Below, one piece after another: positions 43,134 to 51,899 of a stretch of 64,000 bases of DNA. A program made the translations under genes and the position numbers. Below the pieces are notes generated by a model. That model saw only the letters and a list, made by a program, of their open reading frames with translations, made no database searches and was not told where the DNA came from. How positions within the stretch are numbered: the first letter of the stretch is position 1; each line of letters opens with the position of its first letter. This DNA is from an uncultured Pseudodesulfovibrio sp. (GTDB taxonomy: Bacteria; Desulfobacterota; Desulfovibrionia; Desulfovibrionales; Desulfovibrionaceae), in the NCBI RefSeq assembly GCF_963664965.1, contig NZ_OY761823.1, positions 1,188,001 to 1,252,000 on the forward strand, written 5' to 3'.

Positions 43134-44027
43134 TTACATTCCGATTTTAAGCACGTCACGAGCATACTTGATGCTCTGGATGCAGGCATCCATTTGTTTG
43201 TCACGGGCGACCTCAAGGGAGTCTTCGCCCATATCCCATTCGATCTCAAAGGTGATGCGGTCGGTGGGGGAAACCTCTTTTATGGTGTTGTAGGTCTTGA
43301 AGCAGTCGATATCTCCGTCTCCCAATGCGACTCCGTGGAACCGAATGCCGAACTGGTCGCGGTCCAGTTTGTGATCGCAGAAGTGGTTGGAAAAAGCATA
43401 GGGTGCCAGTTTATCCACTGCCGACTCCGGGTTTTCAAGGACGCCCATTGAATTCACCGTGTCCACGCAGGCCCCCACAAGCGGGTGGTCGATTTTGTCG
43501 ATCAACCACAGGATTTCATCGGCAAACGTCTCGGTATGGTTTTCCAGAGCCAGCTTTATGCCGGTTTGTTCCAGAAGTGGAAGCGCGGCCATGACTTCAT
43601 CATAGACGTCGCACAGCTGTTTCATGACTTGCGGGTGGAAGCAACTGCCGTAGAGAGGACGGGGGCGGCGGATATCCAGACTGATCTTGCCCAGATCCGC
43701 GCCGATCTTTTCGGCGATGCGGATGCCTTCTTTCACGGAGTCGGTCAAGCGGGGGTCGAACTCTTCGTCCAGCGAGAAGTTGTATTCCAGATAAAGCCCG
43801 TGGGCTTCGGCGGCTTCCTTGACCTCTTTCAGGCGCTGATCGTCTTTGGCTTCCAGATCACAGCCCGTGATGTGAAGACCGTCCAGCCCCCATTCCACGG
43901 CCTTGTCCATTAACTGTGTCAGGTTCATCTTCTTGGGACGCGGTTCCGCAACCATACCCCAGTTCTGACCGAGTCCCCAAAGATGAAGTGTGTAGGTGTG
44001 CAATCCCAATTTCATTTTCTTACCCAT
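43134..44027 (-). CDS. Sugar phosphate isomerase/epimerase-like TIM barrel
   Basis: 297 residues of the AP endonuclease 2/xylose isomerase-like barrel. Metal-ligand segments are visible: LALENHTET (Glu), GACVDTVNSMG (Asp), NHFCDHKLDRDQFGIRFHGVALGDGDIDC (His/Asp) and ITFEIEWDMGED (Glu). It is likely to isomerise or epimerise a sugar or polyol. It starts MGKKMKLGLHTYTLHLWGLGQNW, with AAGAGG eight bases upstream. A sigma-54 activator gene lies upstream on the same strand, but the 350-base gap shows no -24/-12 promoter I could identify. Confidence 0.82.
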   Translation of the reverse strand: MGKKMKLGLHTYTLHLWGLGQNWGMVAEPRPKKMNLTQLMDKAVEWGLDGLHITGCDLEAKDDQRLKEVKEAAEAHGLYLEYNFSLDEEFDPRLTDSVKEGIRIAEKIGADLGKISLDIRRPRPLYGSCFHPQVMKQLCDVYDEVMAALPLLEQTGIKLALENHTETFADEILWLIDKIDHPLVGACVDTVNSMGVLENPESAVDKLAPYAFSNHFCDHKLDRDQFGIRFHGVALGDGDIDCFKTYNTIKEVSPTDRITFEIEWDMGEDSLEVARDKQMDACIQSIKYARDVLKIGM

Positions 44028-44374
44028 GGTGAAGCCTCTTTGGTTGAAGGTTTTACGCAGTTGCCGCTTCCTTTGAGAGTGTGTCAGGCGTTTTCAAGGG
44101 AAACAGTCGGATTCAGCATTTCAGACTCTTTGCGATGGCAAATAGCAACGGATATGCCACATGCGACTGCAAGTGGATGAATTAGGTTAACATGCTGAAA
44201 ACAGGTGATAAAAAATTGAAAGAGGATGAGCGGTCGAAAGTGCGAAGGGAGAGTGGTTACAAACTGGACTTTGCAACCTTAAAGTGAGTTTTTAAAAAGA
44301 CAAAAATAGTGAAGCGCTGTTTTGGGGCACGAACGCCGAGGAATGGAAAACAGCTTGCCGGGTTGGTTCAGATT
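44028..44374. other. AT-richer intergenic region, no gene seen
   Basis: 347 bases between the TIM-barrel gene and the sigma-54 activator. I searched both strands for a TGGCAC-N5-TTGC sigma-54 element and saw none. No terminator hairpin was evident either. Confidence 0.35.
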
Positions 44375-45943
44375 CTACAGGAGAAAATCTTTGCGAAGTA
44401 TGTTGTATTTTTTCATTTTGTAATTGAGCAATTGAGGAGAAATCCCCAGGTTTCTTGCGGCCCTTGAAACATTGCCTTGAAAAAACGACAGCATCTCGCG
44501 AATCGTCCGGCTTTCATTGTCAGCCTGAATTTTCGCAAGGGACTTTCGAGGGCGGGCCGAAACCGTGGCAGGCGCTTGAGAGTCGGTTGGAAAGATGACG
44601 TTCAAAGGAGCTGTCGGACATGGGGGCGTCTTTGTTTGAGAATGATAGGCGCGGGAATCAGGAGATGTGTGGGAGGTCGAGGTGGCCGTTTCCCGGATGT
44701 GGGCAGGAAGGTGCCGGATGGCGATTGCTTCCCCTTCCGTGACGAGATTGACCGCCCCTTCTATGACATGCTCCAGTTCCCGGACATTGCCGGTCCAGTG
44801 GTGATTGTGAAACAGGTCCATCACGTCGGCAGAGATGGCGTTGATTTTTTTGTCGAGCAGGAGACTGTATTTGTGGAGAAAATGACGAATCAGTTTTTCC
44901 AGATCCCCCACCCGTTCCCGGAGTGGCGGTATCCGGATGATCAGGACACCCAGTCGATAGAGCAGGTCATACCGAAGGGCTCCTCTTTCGGCAGCTTGAT
45001 GCGGGTCCTCATTCACTGAGCTGATGATACGGATATCCATGTCAGTCTCTTTCAGGGAGCCGATACGCCGAACTTTGCGCTCCTGAATGACCCGCAGCAG
45101 TTTGGCCTGCAATCCGATGGACATGGAGTTGATTTCGTCAAGGAAAAGAGTGCCGCCGTCGGCCTGTTCGAAAAGTCCCTGTTTGTCCAATGCGCCGGTA
45201 AAAGCGCCTTTGGCGGTCCCGAAAAGGATTCCCTCCAGCAGGTGTTCGGGAATTGCCGCACAGTTGATTGCGGTAAACGGCTTGTCCTTTCGTGCGCTCT
45301 GGTTGTGGATGGATTGGGCCAGAAGCTCCTTGCCGGTCCCGGTTTCGCCGTAGAGCATGATGGAGGACGGAGAATTCGATGCCACTCGGGCTGATTCCAC
45401 CGCAGTGACGAATTCAGGAGAATTTCCGATGATATCATTGAATGTAAAACGGGTGCCGTTTCCCCGGTCCCGGTTTCTGGTGGGGGGGGCCGGAATGTTG
45501 AAGGTCCGAATTTCGCGGCTCGCATGGGGCTGGGAAATGGTCTCAAAGGTCTGCCGTGTGATGCTGTAATCCCGGACAAAGCAGATCGTGCCGATGAGCG
45601 TGCCATTGGAAAAAAGCGGGTACACGTTGTGGATGGAATTGACGACTTTTCCCAGCCGGGTGCGATAATAGCAGGCAAAATCGTTGACGGTTTCGCCTGA
45701 GTTCACGCATTTCATGATGGGAGTGTCATCATCGTCCACGCGGTAACAGTCCATGACCTTTTTCCCTATCACGTCATTGGGGTCAAGGTTGTCGATGCGT
45801 GCCTGAACGTCGTTGAAGTAGAGAATTGTGCCGGTGGTGTCCGTTATGACCACACCCATGTAAAATTGGTCGAAAATGGAAAGGAACGGAATGGAGCCGG
45901 GATCGATATCCGGAAAGAGATGGTGAATTGTGTCTGAGTTCAT
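44375..45943 (-). CDS. PAS-AAA sigma-54-dependent activator (RocR/NtrC type)
   Basis: 522 residues. An N-terminal PAS domain (FDQFYMGVVITDTTGTILYFNDVQARIDNL) is followed by the AAA+ domain with Walker A GETGTGKELLAQ, the sigma-54 contact loop GAFTGA, Walker B GGTLFLDEI and the R-finger region. A Fis-type HTH (NVSRAARNLGISPQLLNYKMKKYNI) ends the protein. It should drive sigma-54 promoters in response to a small ligand or redox signal sensed by PAS. There is no receiver domain, so no kinase is needed. The HTH is preceded by an unusual ~60-residue Ser/Thr/Pro-rich linker. Confidence 0.94.
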   Translation of the reverse strand: MNSDTIHHLFPDIDPGSIPFLSIFDQFYMGVVITDTTGTILYFNDVQARIDNLDPNDVIGKKVMDCYRVDDDDTPIMKCVNSGETVNDFACYYRTRLGKVVNSIHNVYPLFSNGTLIGTICFVRDYSITRQTFETISQPHASREIRTFNIPAPPTRNRDRGNGTRFTFNDIIGNSPEFVTAVESARVASNSPSSIMLYGETGTGKELLAQSIHNQSARKDKPFTAINCAAIPEHLLEGILFGTAKGAFTGALDKQGLFEQADGGTLFLDEINSMSIGLQAKLLRVIQERKVRRIGSLKETDMDIRIISSVNEDPHQAAERGALRYDLLYRLGVLIIRIPPLRERVGDLEKLIRHFLHKYSLLLDKKINAISADVMDLFHNHHWTGNVRELEHVIEGAVNLVTEGEAIAIRHLPAHIRETATSTSHTSPDSRAYHSQTKTPPCPTAPLNVIFPTDSQAPATVSARPRKSLAKIQADNESRTIREMLSFFQGNVSRAARNLGISPQLLNYKMKKYNILRKDFLL

Positions 45944-46251
45944 CTTTTGCCTTTACCTGCATAAAGGTGTTTGCAGGATATGTAATGCTCAGAGATAACA
46001 GTTTTTTCAGGATTAGAAAATGCCGATGATCCCTTGCCCGTTTTTTCTGTGGCACTTGAAATGGGCTTCTTTGTTTTTACGTTACGGGGCGATTTTTGTG
46101 GCAACGCCTTCAATGATGATGAACGCTTCTCCGTATTTTCACATCATGTCCTGTTCGTGGGACAAGATATGGGCAAAACACACAAGTTCTTCATTGAAAG
46201 CATGAAAACGGTTTCTGCTCTTTTGGGATTCGATTGTGTAGGTTTTGGCAA
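45944..46251. other. Intergenic region, no gene seen
   Basis: About 310 bases between the sigma-54 activator and the peroxiredoxin terminator. The small plus-strand open frame here runs through the terminator and is not supported. Confidence 0.35.
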
Positions 46252-46281
46252 AAAAGAACCCCCCGATGGTGTGTCGGGGGG
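46252..46281 (-). terminator. Terminator of the peroxiredoxin gene
   Basis: CCCCCCGA/TCGGGGGG stem with a seven-base loop. On the minus strand it is followed by TTCTTTTTTG. It lies 19 bases after the stop. Confidence 0.9.
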
Positions 46282-46299
46282 CGTGGGATGCTGTGTGGT

Positions 46300-47025
46300 T
46301 TATTCGAAGGCTTGAGACACTTTCCATTCTTCCCAAACCTTGCCGACAAGGTTTGGGCCGGGGGTGAGGACTGCCTTGCCCGGTTTCCAGCCGGACGGAG
46401 TTGCCTGTGTCCCCTTGCTTTCACGGACCAGTTGAAACGCCTGAATCTGGCGCAGGGTTTCACTGACGTTGCGGCCAACTGGCGGAGTCAGCATTTCGTA
46501 AGCCTGCACAATGCCATCCGGGTCGATAAGAAAACGTCCTCGGACGTCAACGCCCGCGTTTTCATCGTATACCCCATAGATGGAACCGACGTTGCCGCCG
46601 GCGTCAGAGAGCATCGGGAATGGGATGGTCCTTGAGGTGACCATTTTTGACAGCTCATGGTCCACCCACATTTTGTGGACGAACATGGAATCGGTGCTCA
46701 TGGAAAGGACCTGGGCGTCGAGCTTTTCGAATTCGTCGTTCTTTTCGGCGACCGCCGAAATTTCTGTTGCTCAGACAAAGGTGAAGTCGCCCGGATAGAA
46801 GCAAAGAACGACCCATTTGCCGAGGTATTCAGAGAGTTGAACAACTCCGAAATCTCCATTCATGTAGGCCGGGGCCGTGAAATCCGGGGCTTGTTTACCG
46901 ACTTGAATCATGGAGGCTTCTCCCTTGGTTTGAATTGGTTCCGTTGGAGACGTCTTTTCAGAGGCGGGTTCACCGACGACACCGCCCGTGGGACGTGCAC
47001 AGGAAATGGCTTTTTTCTCTGGCAT
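46300..47025 (-). CDS. Selenocysteine-containing peroxiredoxin (in-frame UGA)
   Basis: The frame from 47025 reads through one TGA (46773-46771) at the exact place of the peroxidatic Cys: YPGDFTFV-[TGA][12 protein letters not shown], where peroxiredoxins have FTFVCPTE. After the TGA the same frame gives a complete Prx C-terminal half ([33 protein letters not shown]). About 241 residues. The usual resolving Cys (VCPANW) is replaced by ATPSGW; the N-terminal extension [15 protein letters not shown] supplies a Cys instead. A second possible start ([11 protein letters not shown], 46908) has its own GGGAG. It reduces peroxides. A SECIS-like hairpin follows the UGA. Confidence 0.88.
46743..46773 (-). 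promoter_or_regulatory. Candidate bacterial SECIS element with its UGA
   Basis: On the minus strand, UGA is followed by ten bases and then the stem TTTCGGC-GGTC-GCCGAAA. The apical loop starts with G, 17 nt after the UGA. Bacterial SECIS hairpins lie just downstream of the UGA, with a G in the first loop positions. The sequence fits that description; SelB binding is inferred. Confidence 0.7.
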
Positions 47026-47151
47026 AGGCACTCCTTCTGCTGATTGTATTTCAAGATTGGTATTATCTATATCTCAGCAAAGTAGGAATGGCTACTGAAT
47101 TTCGAAGAGGAGTGACGGCTTTTTTGTTTAACCGTGATGATTGGTAATAAA

Positions 47152-47181
47152 AAAGGGCGGCATCAGATAATGCCGCCCTTT
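47152..47181 (-). terminator. Terminator of the NSS transporter-metS operon
   Basis: A perfect 12-bp stem, AAAGGGCGGCAT/ATGCCGCCCTTT, followed by TTTATTACC on the minus strand. Confidence 0.88.
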
Positions 47182-47201
47182 GATATTGCTTGATGTAAAC
47201 T

Positions 47202-47303
47202 CTATTTCTCGCGCTTGCTCATGGCGAGACGCATGCAGAAAGCTGCGCCGCCCCAAGTGATGCCGAGACCGAGAATCATCATGACGATTGCAGATGTAGT
47301 CAT
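47202..47303 (-). CDS. metS: MetS-like small subunit of NSS transporter
   Basis: 33 residues (MTTSAIVMMILGLGITWG, then GAAFCMRLAMSKREK): one transmembrane helix with a short basic tail, typical of the MetS family that accompanies NSS transporters such as MetP. AGGAG lies six bases before the ATG. It is nine bases downstream of the NSS gene and upstream of the shared terminator. It is too short for most gene finders. Confidence 0.88.
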   Translation of the reverse strand: MTTSAIVMMILGLGITWGGAAFCMRLAMSKREK

Positions 47304-47312
47304 GTCTGTCTC

Positions 47313-48797
47313 CTATTTCTTGTTGATGAAGCCGGGTGCGGGCTGCTTCTTGTTCAGCCAGACGGCGATGACGAAGGAGACCGGGACCAGGGACCAGCCC
47401 AGAGCCACGAGATCCTGAACCTTGTAACCGCCGTAGGGAGTGCCGAAGTCGGTGATCAGGTTCATGATGAAGGTGTAACCGAGAACCAGCACTGTGATGA
47501 TGCTCAGGCATGCTTTCCACAGCCCGCCGACGGTGAAGTCGGAAGTTGCGTTGACGTGCTTCTGGAGGTCGTCCAGCTTGATCACGTAGCTCAGCAGCAT
47601 GATCTCGAGGAGAGCAAGGCCGAGGATGCAGATGTTGTTGATGAAGTGGTCCACGATGTCGAGGATCAGCAGGCCGCCGCCGGTGCAGAAGACGATGGTC
47701 ACGGCAAAGCCGAAGCCACAGACTGCGGAAACGGTTGCCTTGCGGCTCCAGCCGAACTTGTCGATGAAGGAGGAGCAGACGGCTTCCACGATGGAGATGT
47801 GGGAGCTGACACCAGCCATGCTCAGGCAGACAAAGAACAGTGTGCCGATGAAGACCGGGGCGGGCATGGTATTGATGGCCGCCGGGATAGTGATGAACGC
47901 GAGGCCCACACCTGCGCCGGCAACGTCACTGACGGACTGTCCGGTCTCATGAGCCATGTGGCCGAGAACCGCGAAGATCATCACGCCTGCGAGCATGGAG
48001 AAGCCGCAGTTGATGAAGACGGTCATTGCCGCGTTGTTGTTGATGTCGGATTTTTCAGGCAGGTAACTGGAGTATGCCAGCATGATGGCGAAGCCGAGGG
48101 ACAGGGAGAAGAATATCTGGCCGTATGCGTCAGCCCAGACACCGAAGTCGGTCAGCTTGCTGAAATCAGGCTGGAACAGGAAGTTCAAGCCAGTGGTTGC
48201 GCCGGGAAGGGTCACAACGCGGACGATGAGTACCAGCACGAGGAGGAACAGCAGCGGGATGAGAATCTTGCATGCGCGTTCGATGCCTTTGCGGATACCC
48301 GAGGTGCAGGCGAGCCATGTTATACCCCATGCAAGGGTGCACGCTCCGAGAATGGACCAGCGGATGCCGCCCAGTTCCAGCGGGGAACCGGTCAGGCCGA
48401 GGTATTCACCAAAGAAGAAGCCTTTGGGATCGGTGCCCCATGACTGATTCAGGGCGAATCCAGTATAGTTGAAGGTCCATCCGATGACTGCGATATAGTA
48501 AATGGAAATGATCAGCGCGACTATGACCTGCATCCAGCCGATCCATTCCCAGCGGGAACCGAGAGAGCTGAATACCTTGGGTGCGGATCCCCTGTACTTG
48601 TGACCCATGCCGAATTCCATGATCATGAAGGGGATGCCCGCGGTGATAAGGGCGAAGATGTAGGGGATGAGGAAGGCGCCGCCGCCGTTCTCGTATGCCA
48701 TGTAGGGGAAACGCCAGATGTTGCCCAGACCAATTGCGGAGCCCACCGCTGCCAGAATAAACCCGGCGCGGGAACCCCATTGTTCACGCTGTGCCAT
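47313..48797 (-). CDS. Sodium-dependent NSS family transporter
   Basis: 494 residues, 11-12 transmembrane segments. It starts MAQREQWGSRAGFILAAVGSAIGLGNIWRFPYMAYENGGGAFLIPY, the canonical TM1 with its unwound Na+/substrate site. A MetP-like partner (metS) follows, so the likely substrate is methionine, alanine or a related amino acid, imported with Na+. The ATG at 48797 has AGGA upstream; the frame opens at 48926. The leader holds a hairpin at 48898. Confidence 0.94.
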   Translation of the reverse strand: MAQREQWGSRAGFILAAVGSAIGLGNIWRFPYMAYENGGGAFLIPYIFALITAGIPFMIMEFGMGHKYRGSAPKVFSSLGSRWEWIGWMQVIVALIISIYYIAVIGWTFNYTGFALNQSWGTDPKGFFFGEYLGLTGSPLELGGIRWSILGACTLAWGITWLACTSGIRKGIERACKILIPLLFLLVLVLIVRVVTLPGATTGLNFLFQPDFSKLTDFGVWADAYGQIFFSLSLGFAIMLAYSSYLPEKSDINNNAAMTVFINCGFSMLAGVMIFAVLGHMAHETGQSVSDVAGAGVGLAFITIPAAINTMPAPVFIGTLFFVCLSMAGVSSHISIVEAVCSSFIDKFGWSRKATVSAVCGFGFAVTIVFCTGGGLLILDIVDHFINNICILGLALLEIMLLSYVIKLDDLQKHVNATSDFTVGGLWKACLSIITVLVLGYTFIMNLITDFGTPYGGYKVQDLVALGWSLVPVSFVIAVWLNKKQPAPGFINKK

Positions 48798-49372
48798 AAT
48801 AAAAATCCTGTTTTTGCCGTTCACTTCCGCCCTGTTGGACGGAAAAGGATAAGGCAATTGGAATGTAACGCATACATTGAAATCGCCAACAGTACACGCA
48901 TGGCAACGCTTCTCCCTGCGTTCCATGCAAGCTCTTCAGGCAGCCTTTTGAAAGCTCCCAAATGAAAAGCCGAAAATTCTTTATGACAATCTTGTAACAA
49001 TGTCCACACGGAATTTTGCCAGAATGCCGAATAATCTTCTGTTGGGAGAATATTTAAAAGAATTTGAAGAAAAAACAGGGTGTTTTGAGAATGGCCGGGA
49101 GACGTTTGTTTTGTTTTTTGGGGAAATAAGGTGATTTTTCTTTTGGAAAATTCGGCAGGGAAATCGGTATTTGCTCTGCAAGGGTGAAAGGGCGTTTTTT
49201 TTTTCGAACAAGGGGGGGCGGTAAATGCAGAGATTGCCAGACGCAGGCAGCGTGCAAGATGTGATGCCTGTTCTTATACGGGAGAGTTGGCTGAAGCCCC
49301 AGAAACGACTTTGTGTTTAAAACATCCGGCTTGCAGTCTTGTCGCCTTTTTTTCTGCTTTTCACGCATAAAA
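48798..49372. other. Long AT-rich upstream region of the NSS transporter
   Basis: 575 bases without a supported gene. On the minus strand it is the transporter leader. The hairpin at 48898-48928 (GCATGGCAACGC with GCGTTCCATGC, one bulge) is the only structure noted. The 49000-49210 part is very AT- and A-tract-rich. No riboswitch class recognised. Confidence 0.4.
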
Positions 49373-49373
49373 A

Positions 49374-49401
49374 ACGGCCCCTGTCGTAAGACAGAGGCCG
49401 T
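49374..49401 (-). terminator. Terminator of the aldolase gene
   Basis: ACGGCCCCTGTC pairs with GACAGAGGCCGT (one mismatch), followed by TTTTTTATG on the minus strand. It lies about 150 bases after the stop, with the long hairpin at 49456 in between. Confidence 0.85.
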
Positions 49402-49455
49402 GCATTTTAACTGCGTGAATCAGATTGGTCTGGGTGTGTCGGCTGCGAGGCGCAA

Positions 49456-49506
49456 GCCGTGTTCAAGATCGAAGCGTATCCACATACGCGAGAGTTTGAA
49501 CACGGC
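49456..49506. repeat. Long two-tier hairpin in the aldolase 3' region
   Basis: The outer stem GCCGTGTTCAA/TTGAACACGGC is an 11-bp perfect match. After a seven-versus-six base internal loop, the inner stem GCGTAT-CCAC-ATACGC has 6 bp. No T-run follows, so it is not a terminator. It is read on the minus strand between the aldolase stop (49547) and its terminator. Confidence 0.7.
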
Positions 49507-49546
49507 GCAGCAACGAAGCAGACGGTGCGTCCAGGACAATCTGAGG

Positions 49547-50815
49547 TTAGTCGTCGAAGTCGCCTTCGGGTCCCTTGTCCGTGTCGATCTCGGCAGCGCG
49601 GGCCTTGATCTTTTCTTCGGTCCATTCAGCGGCATCAACGAATTTCTCAACCTTGGGGCCGAGATCGTAGGAACCGGCGCGAAGGATGATGTCGTTGGCG
49701 ATGTCTGCGGTGTCGGTGGCGTTGAAGACCTCGGTGAGCAGATGGTGGACAAAGTCTTCGACCGCGTCGACCATGCGCTGACGGGTTCCGGCATCCTGTC
49801 CCTGCCAGCGGCGTTCGAAGGGCAGGTTGAGCTTCTTGTAGTTGCCGCCGGTGATGCCGTTGGCATCGGCGTAATCGACCATTTCGGCCCAGAGTTCTTC
49901 AGTCAATCCTTCGCCCACGACTTTGTCGAAGCGGTCTCCGTCGGTCATGATGGCGTTGCCGAAGTCGTTGACGCGGACGCCCCATGCGATCATCTGGAGG
50001 GCCGTGGCGACGTTTGCCTTGGTGGTCTGGGTCTGGGCGGCAATTTCACGGAGGCGGTTGGAGTCGTTGCCGGACGTGCCGTGCTGTGCTCCAGAGGTGC
50101 CGTAGGGGGCGAGAGCCTTGTGGATTTCGCCGGTAAGGCCGACCTGAATGCCGGTGCCTGAGGCTTCGATGCCGTGGGTGGTGCCGTTGTTGAGGGCGAT
50201 CCAGTCCGGGCAGAGGCCGTGGGCGTTGAGACCCTGACAGAGGAATTCGGCTTCCACCGGGGTGGAGAGACCGAAGGAACCCTTGATCTCGCCGATTTCC
50301 GTTTCATATCCGGCCCATGAGGGGATGGAGGAAGAAACTTCAATGTTGGCGAGGAGGTTGAGATCATCCGTCATGTGCGATGCGTCAAGGGCGATGGACG
50401 TGACGCCTGCGTCGAAAAGGGAGGGGATTTCAGCCTTGGCTACGGCGACGTCTTCCCATTTTTTCATGAAATAGTGGTCTGCGTGGACGGCGACCGGGAT
50501 GGTGATGCCGAGCTTGTTGCAGAGGTAGTCAACGCGGCGGGCGATGTTCCAGAGAGTGGTCGGGCAGTAGGTGGCTTCACTGCGTGCGATTTCAATGATG
50601 ATGGCGGCATTGGCGCGCTGTGCTGCCTTGAGCGCTCCTTCGATGATGAAGATGTTGCGACCGTTGGCAGCGATGGTCATTGCCTGACCTTTTTCGATCA
50701 TGGCGCGGTCAATGACTTTACCGCTGACGATGAGTGCTTGGGAATTGGGGAAATTTTGAACGACGTTCGGCGGTCGACCGACGGCGAGAGCCTTTTTGAA
50801 TGTATCCTGGGACAT
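49547..50815 (-). CDS. fba: Class II fructose-bisphosphate aldolase
   Basis: 422 residues, longer than the ~340-360 of common class II enzymes. Metal and substrate residues are present: VAVHADHYFMKKW, SIALDASHM, NNGTTHGIEASGTGIQVGLTGEIHKAL and GTSGAQHGTSGNDSN. It cleaves FBP to DHAP and GAP using a divalent metal. AAGGAGG touches the ATG at 50821 but lies six bases from the ATG at 50815, so 50815 is the start. Tagatose-bisphosphate specificity cannot be excluded. Confidence 0.92.
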   Translation of the reverse strand: MSQDTFKKALAVGRPPNVVQNFPNSQALIVSGKVIDRAMIEKGQAMTIAANGRNIFIIEGALKAAQRANAAIIIEIARSEATYCPTTLWNIARRVDYLCNKLGITIPVAVHADHYFMKKWEDVAVAKAEIPSLFDAGVTSIALDASHMTDDLNLLANIEVSSSIPSWAGYETEIGEIKGSFGLSTPVEAEFLCQGLNAHGLCPDWIALNNGTTHGIEASGTGIQVGLTGEIHKALAPYGTSGAQHGTSGNDSNRLREIAAQTQTTKANVATALQMIAWGVRVNDFGNAIMTDGDRFDKVVGEGLTEELWAEMVDYADANGITGGNYKKLNLPFERRWQGQDAGTRQRMVDAVEDFVHHLLTEVFNATDTADIANDIILRAGSYDLGPKVEKFVDAAEWTEEKIKARAAEIDTDKGPEGDFDD

Positions 50816-50938
50816 GCCCATCCTCCTTGAAGAGATTTAATAAGCGGAATGTTCGTGTGGAACTGCATATTAAAAACGAATTATATTGAAAAGTCAAAAT
50901 TCAGCTGCGGTTTTGTCCGATCCTCAGCGCACCTGAGC

Positions 50939-50977
50939 ACATCTCCCGTAGCGGTAGGCAATCGCTACGGGAGATGT
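50939..50977. terminator. Perfect 15-bp hairpin after the CP76-like gene
   Basis: ACATCTCCCGTAGCG/CGCTACGGGAGATGT with a nine-base loop. No strong T-run follows on the minus strand (GTGCTC). It could be a terminator, an mRNA-stabilising hairpin or an attenuator ahead of the downstream aldolase gene. Confidence 0.5.
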
Positions 50978-51003
50978 TGCACAGATCGACAAGAAACGGT
51001 CGG

Positions 51004-51318
51004 CTACATGGTGGCAGCCTGACGCCGCACGCGCTCGCTGGTCCGGCTCTTGCGCGGACGGGCCGGTTCGGCGCTGTCCACCGGCATGAGCGTGTACCCG
51101 AGTTCGCGGGCCATGAATTCGAGAATGGAGACGTTGTGTGTCGCCTTGACGATCTCGAACATGGTTTCCGCGCCGAGCTTGGCATGCGTGTCAAAAGGGT
51201 TGAGTTCGCGAAGCAGTGTCGAGTACGGCTTCTTGATTTCACGACACACCTCCTTGGCGGAGACGCGTCCTTCCAGAACCACATCCTGCATCTTCTTGGT
51301 CAGGTTCTTCTCAAACAT
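51004..51318 (-). CDS. CP76/CII-like regulatory protein, copy 1
   Basis: 104 residues: a short helix-turn-helix-like region (GRVSAKEVCREIKKPYSTLLRELNPFD), the conserved KLGAETMFEIVKATHNVSILEFMARELGY and a basic tail (RPRKSRTSERVRRQAATM). This is the phage CII-like (CP76) family, common as chromosomal copies in Desulfovibrio. It is homologous to the gene at 59297. GGGGGG lies six bases before the ATG. DNA binding is likely; the target is unknown. Confidence 0.8.
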   Translation of the reverse strand: MFEKNLTKKMQDVVLEGRVSAKEVCREIKKPYSTLLRELNPFDTHAKLGAETMFEIVKATHNVSILEFMARELGYTLMPVDSAEPARPRKSRTSERVRRQAATM

Positions 51319-51494
51319 GCTTTACCCCCCACATGTTGGAATTTCTGCCTAGTATTAGAGTTATCCCAAATTTTCGTTTTGCGTCAACGAAAATTAAAAA
51401 GAAACGAATGTTTTTTTGGGCGGGATCAGGTGGGTTTTGTGGGAAAATGAAAGAAAAGGAGAGGTTGCCTTATATTGAGGGGGCACAAGGAAAA

Positions 51495-51896
51495 TCAGAA
51501 AAAGAAGCAGAGAGTCAACTCGTTGGAGTCGTCTTTTCGTTCATATGAACGGTCGTCGGTCATTTCCGAGACGAAAAACAGACCGAGGCCGCCAATGGGG
51601 CGTTGGTCGATGTCCTGGTCTTTTGCCGGTTGCGGCGTGTCCAGGGGATTGAACGGGCTGCCTGTGTCCCTGATCGTGCAGCAGAATTTGTGTTCTGATG
51701 GAGCGCATTCGATTTCAACGTCACCCTTGCCATTCTCATAAGCGTGGTTGGTGACGTTCACGAAGACTTCCTCGATCACGAGGTCGAGGCGGGACAGGAC
51801 TTGGTCCGGGACCCCGGCCTCGTGAGCCCGTGACATGACATAGTCACGGACCAGAGGCAGGCTGTCCAGAACGGCCGGAGCGGTCAGGGCGGGCAT
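51495..51896 (-). CDS. RsbW-like anti-sigma kinase/ATP-binding protein
   Basis: 133 residues of the GHKL fold. The N-box is VIEEVFVNVTNHAY, the G1 box IRDTGSPFNPL and the ATP-lid end IGGLGLFFV, so nucleotide binding looks intact. It should phosphorylate the STAS protein encoded three bases upstream and sequester a target (sigma factor or other effector) when the STAS protein is phosphorylated. It is the last gene of the seven-gene operon. No sigma factor gene is adjacent. Confidence 0.9.
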   Translation of the reverse strand: MPALTAPAVLDSLPLVRDYVMSRAHEAGVPDQVLSRLDLVIEEVFVNVTNHAYENGKGDVEIECAPSEHKFCCTIRDTGSPFNPLDTPQPAKDQDIDQRPIGGLGLFFVSEMTDDRSYERKDDSNELTLCFFF

Positions 51897-51899
51897 GAC

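Noticed and set aside
44028..44374. Sigma-54 promoter for the TIM-barrel gene
   Set aside because: No GG/GC pair at -24/-12 with correct spacing was found in the gap on either strand.
46034..46315. 93-residue plus-strand frame
   Set aside because: It overlaps the peroxiredoxin terminator and the start of the peroxiredoxin gene on the opposite strand.
46300..46701. Independent downstream peroxiredoxin half-gene
   Set aside because: It is the same reading frame as the upstream half, joined by a UGA at the catalytic position. Two separate genes would each lack half the fold.
48981..49211. 76-residue frame upstream of the NSS transporter
   Set aside because: It reflects A-tract DNA (Lys/Phe-rich) with no ribosome binding site.
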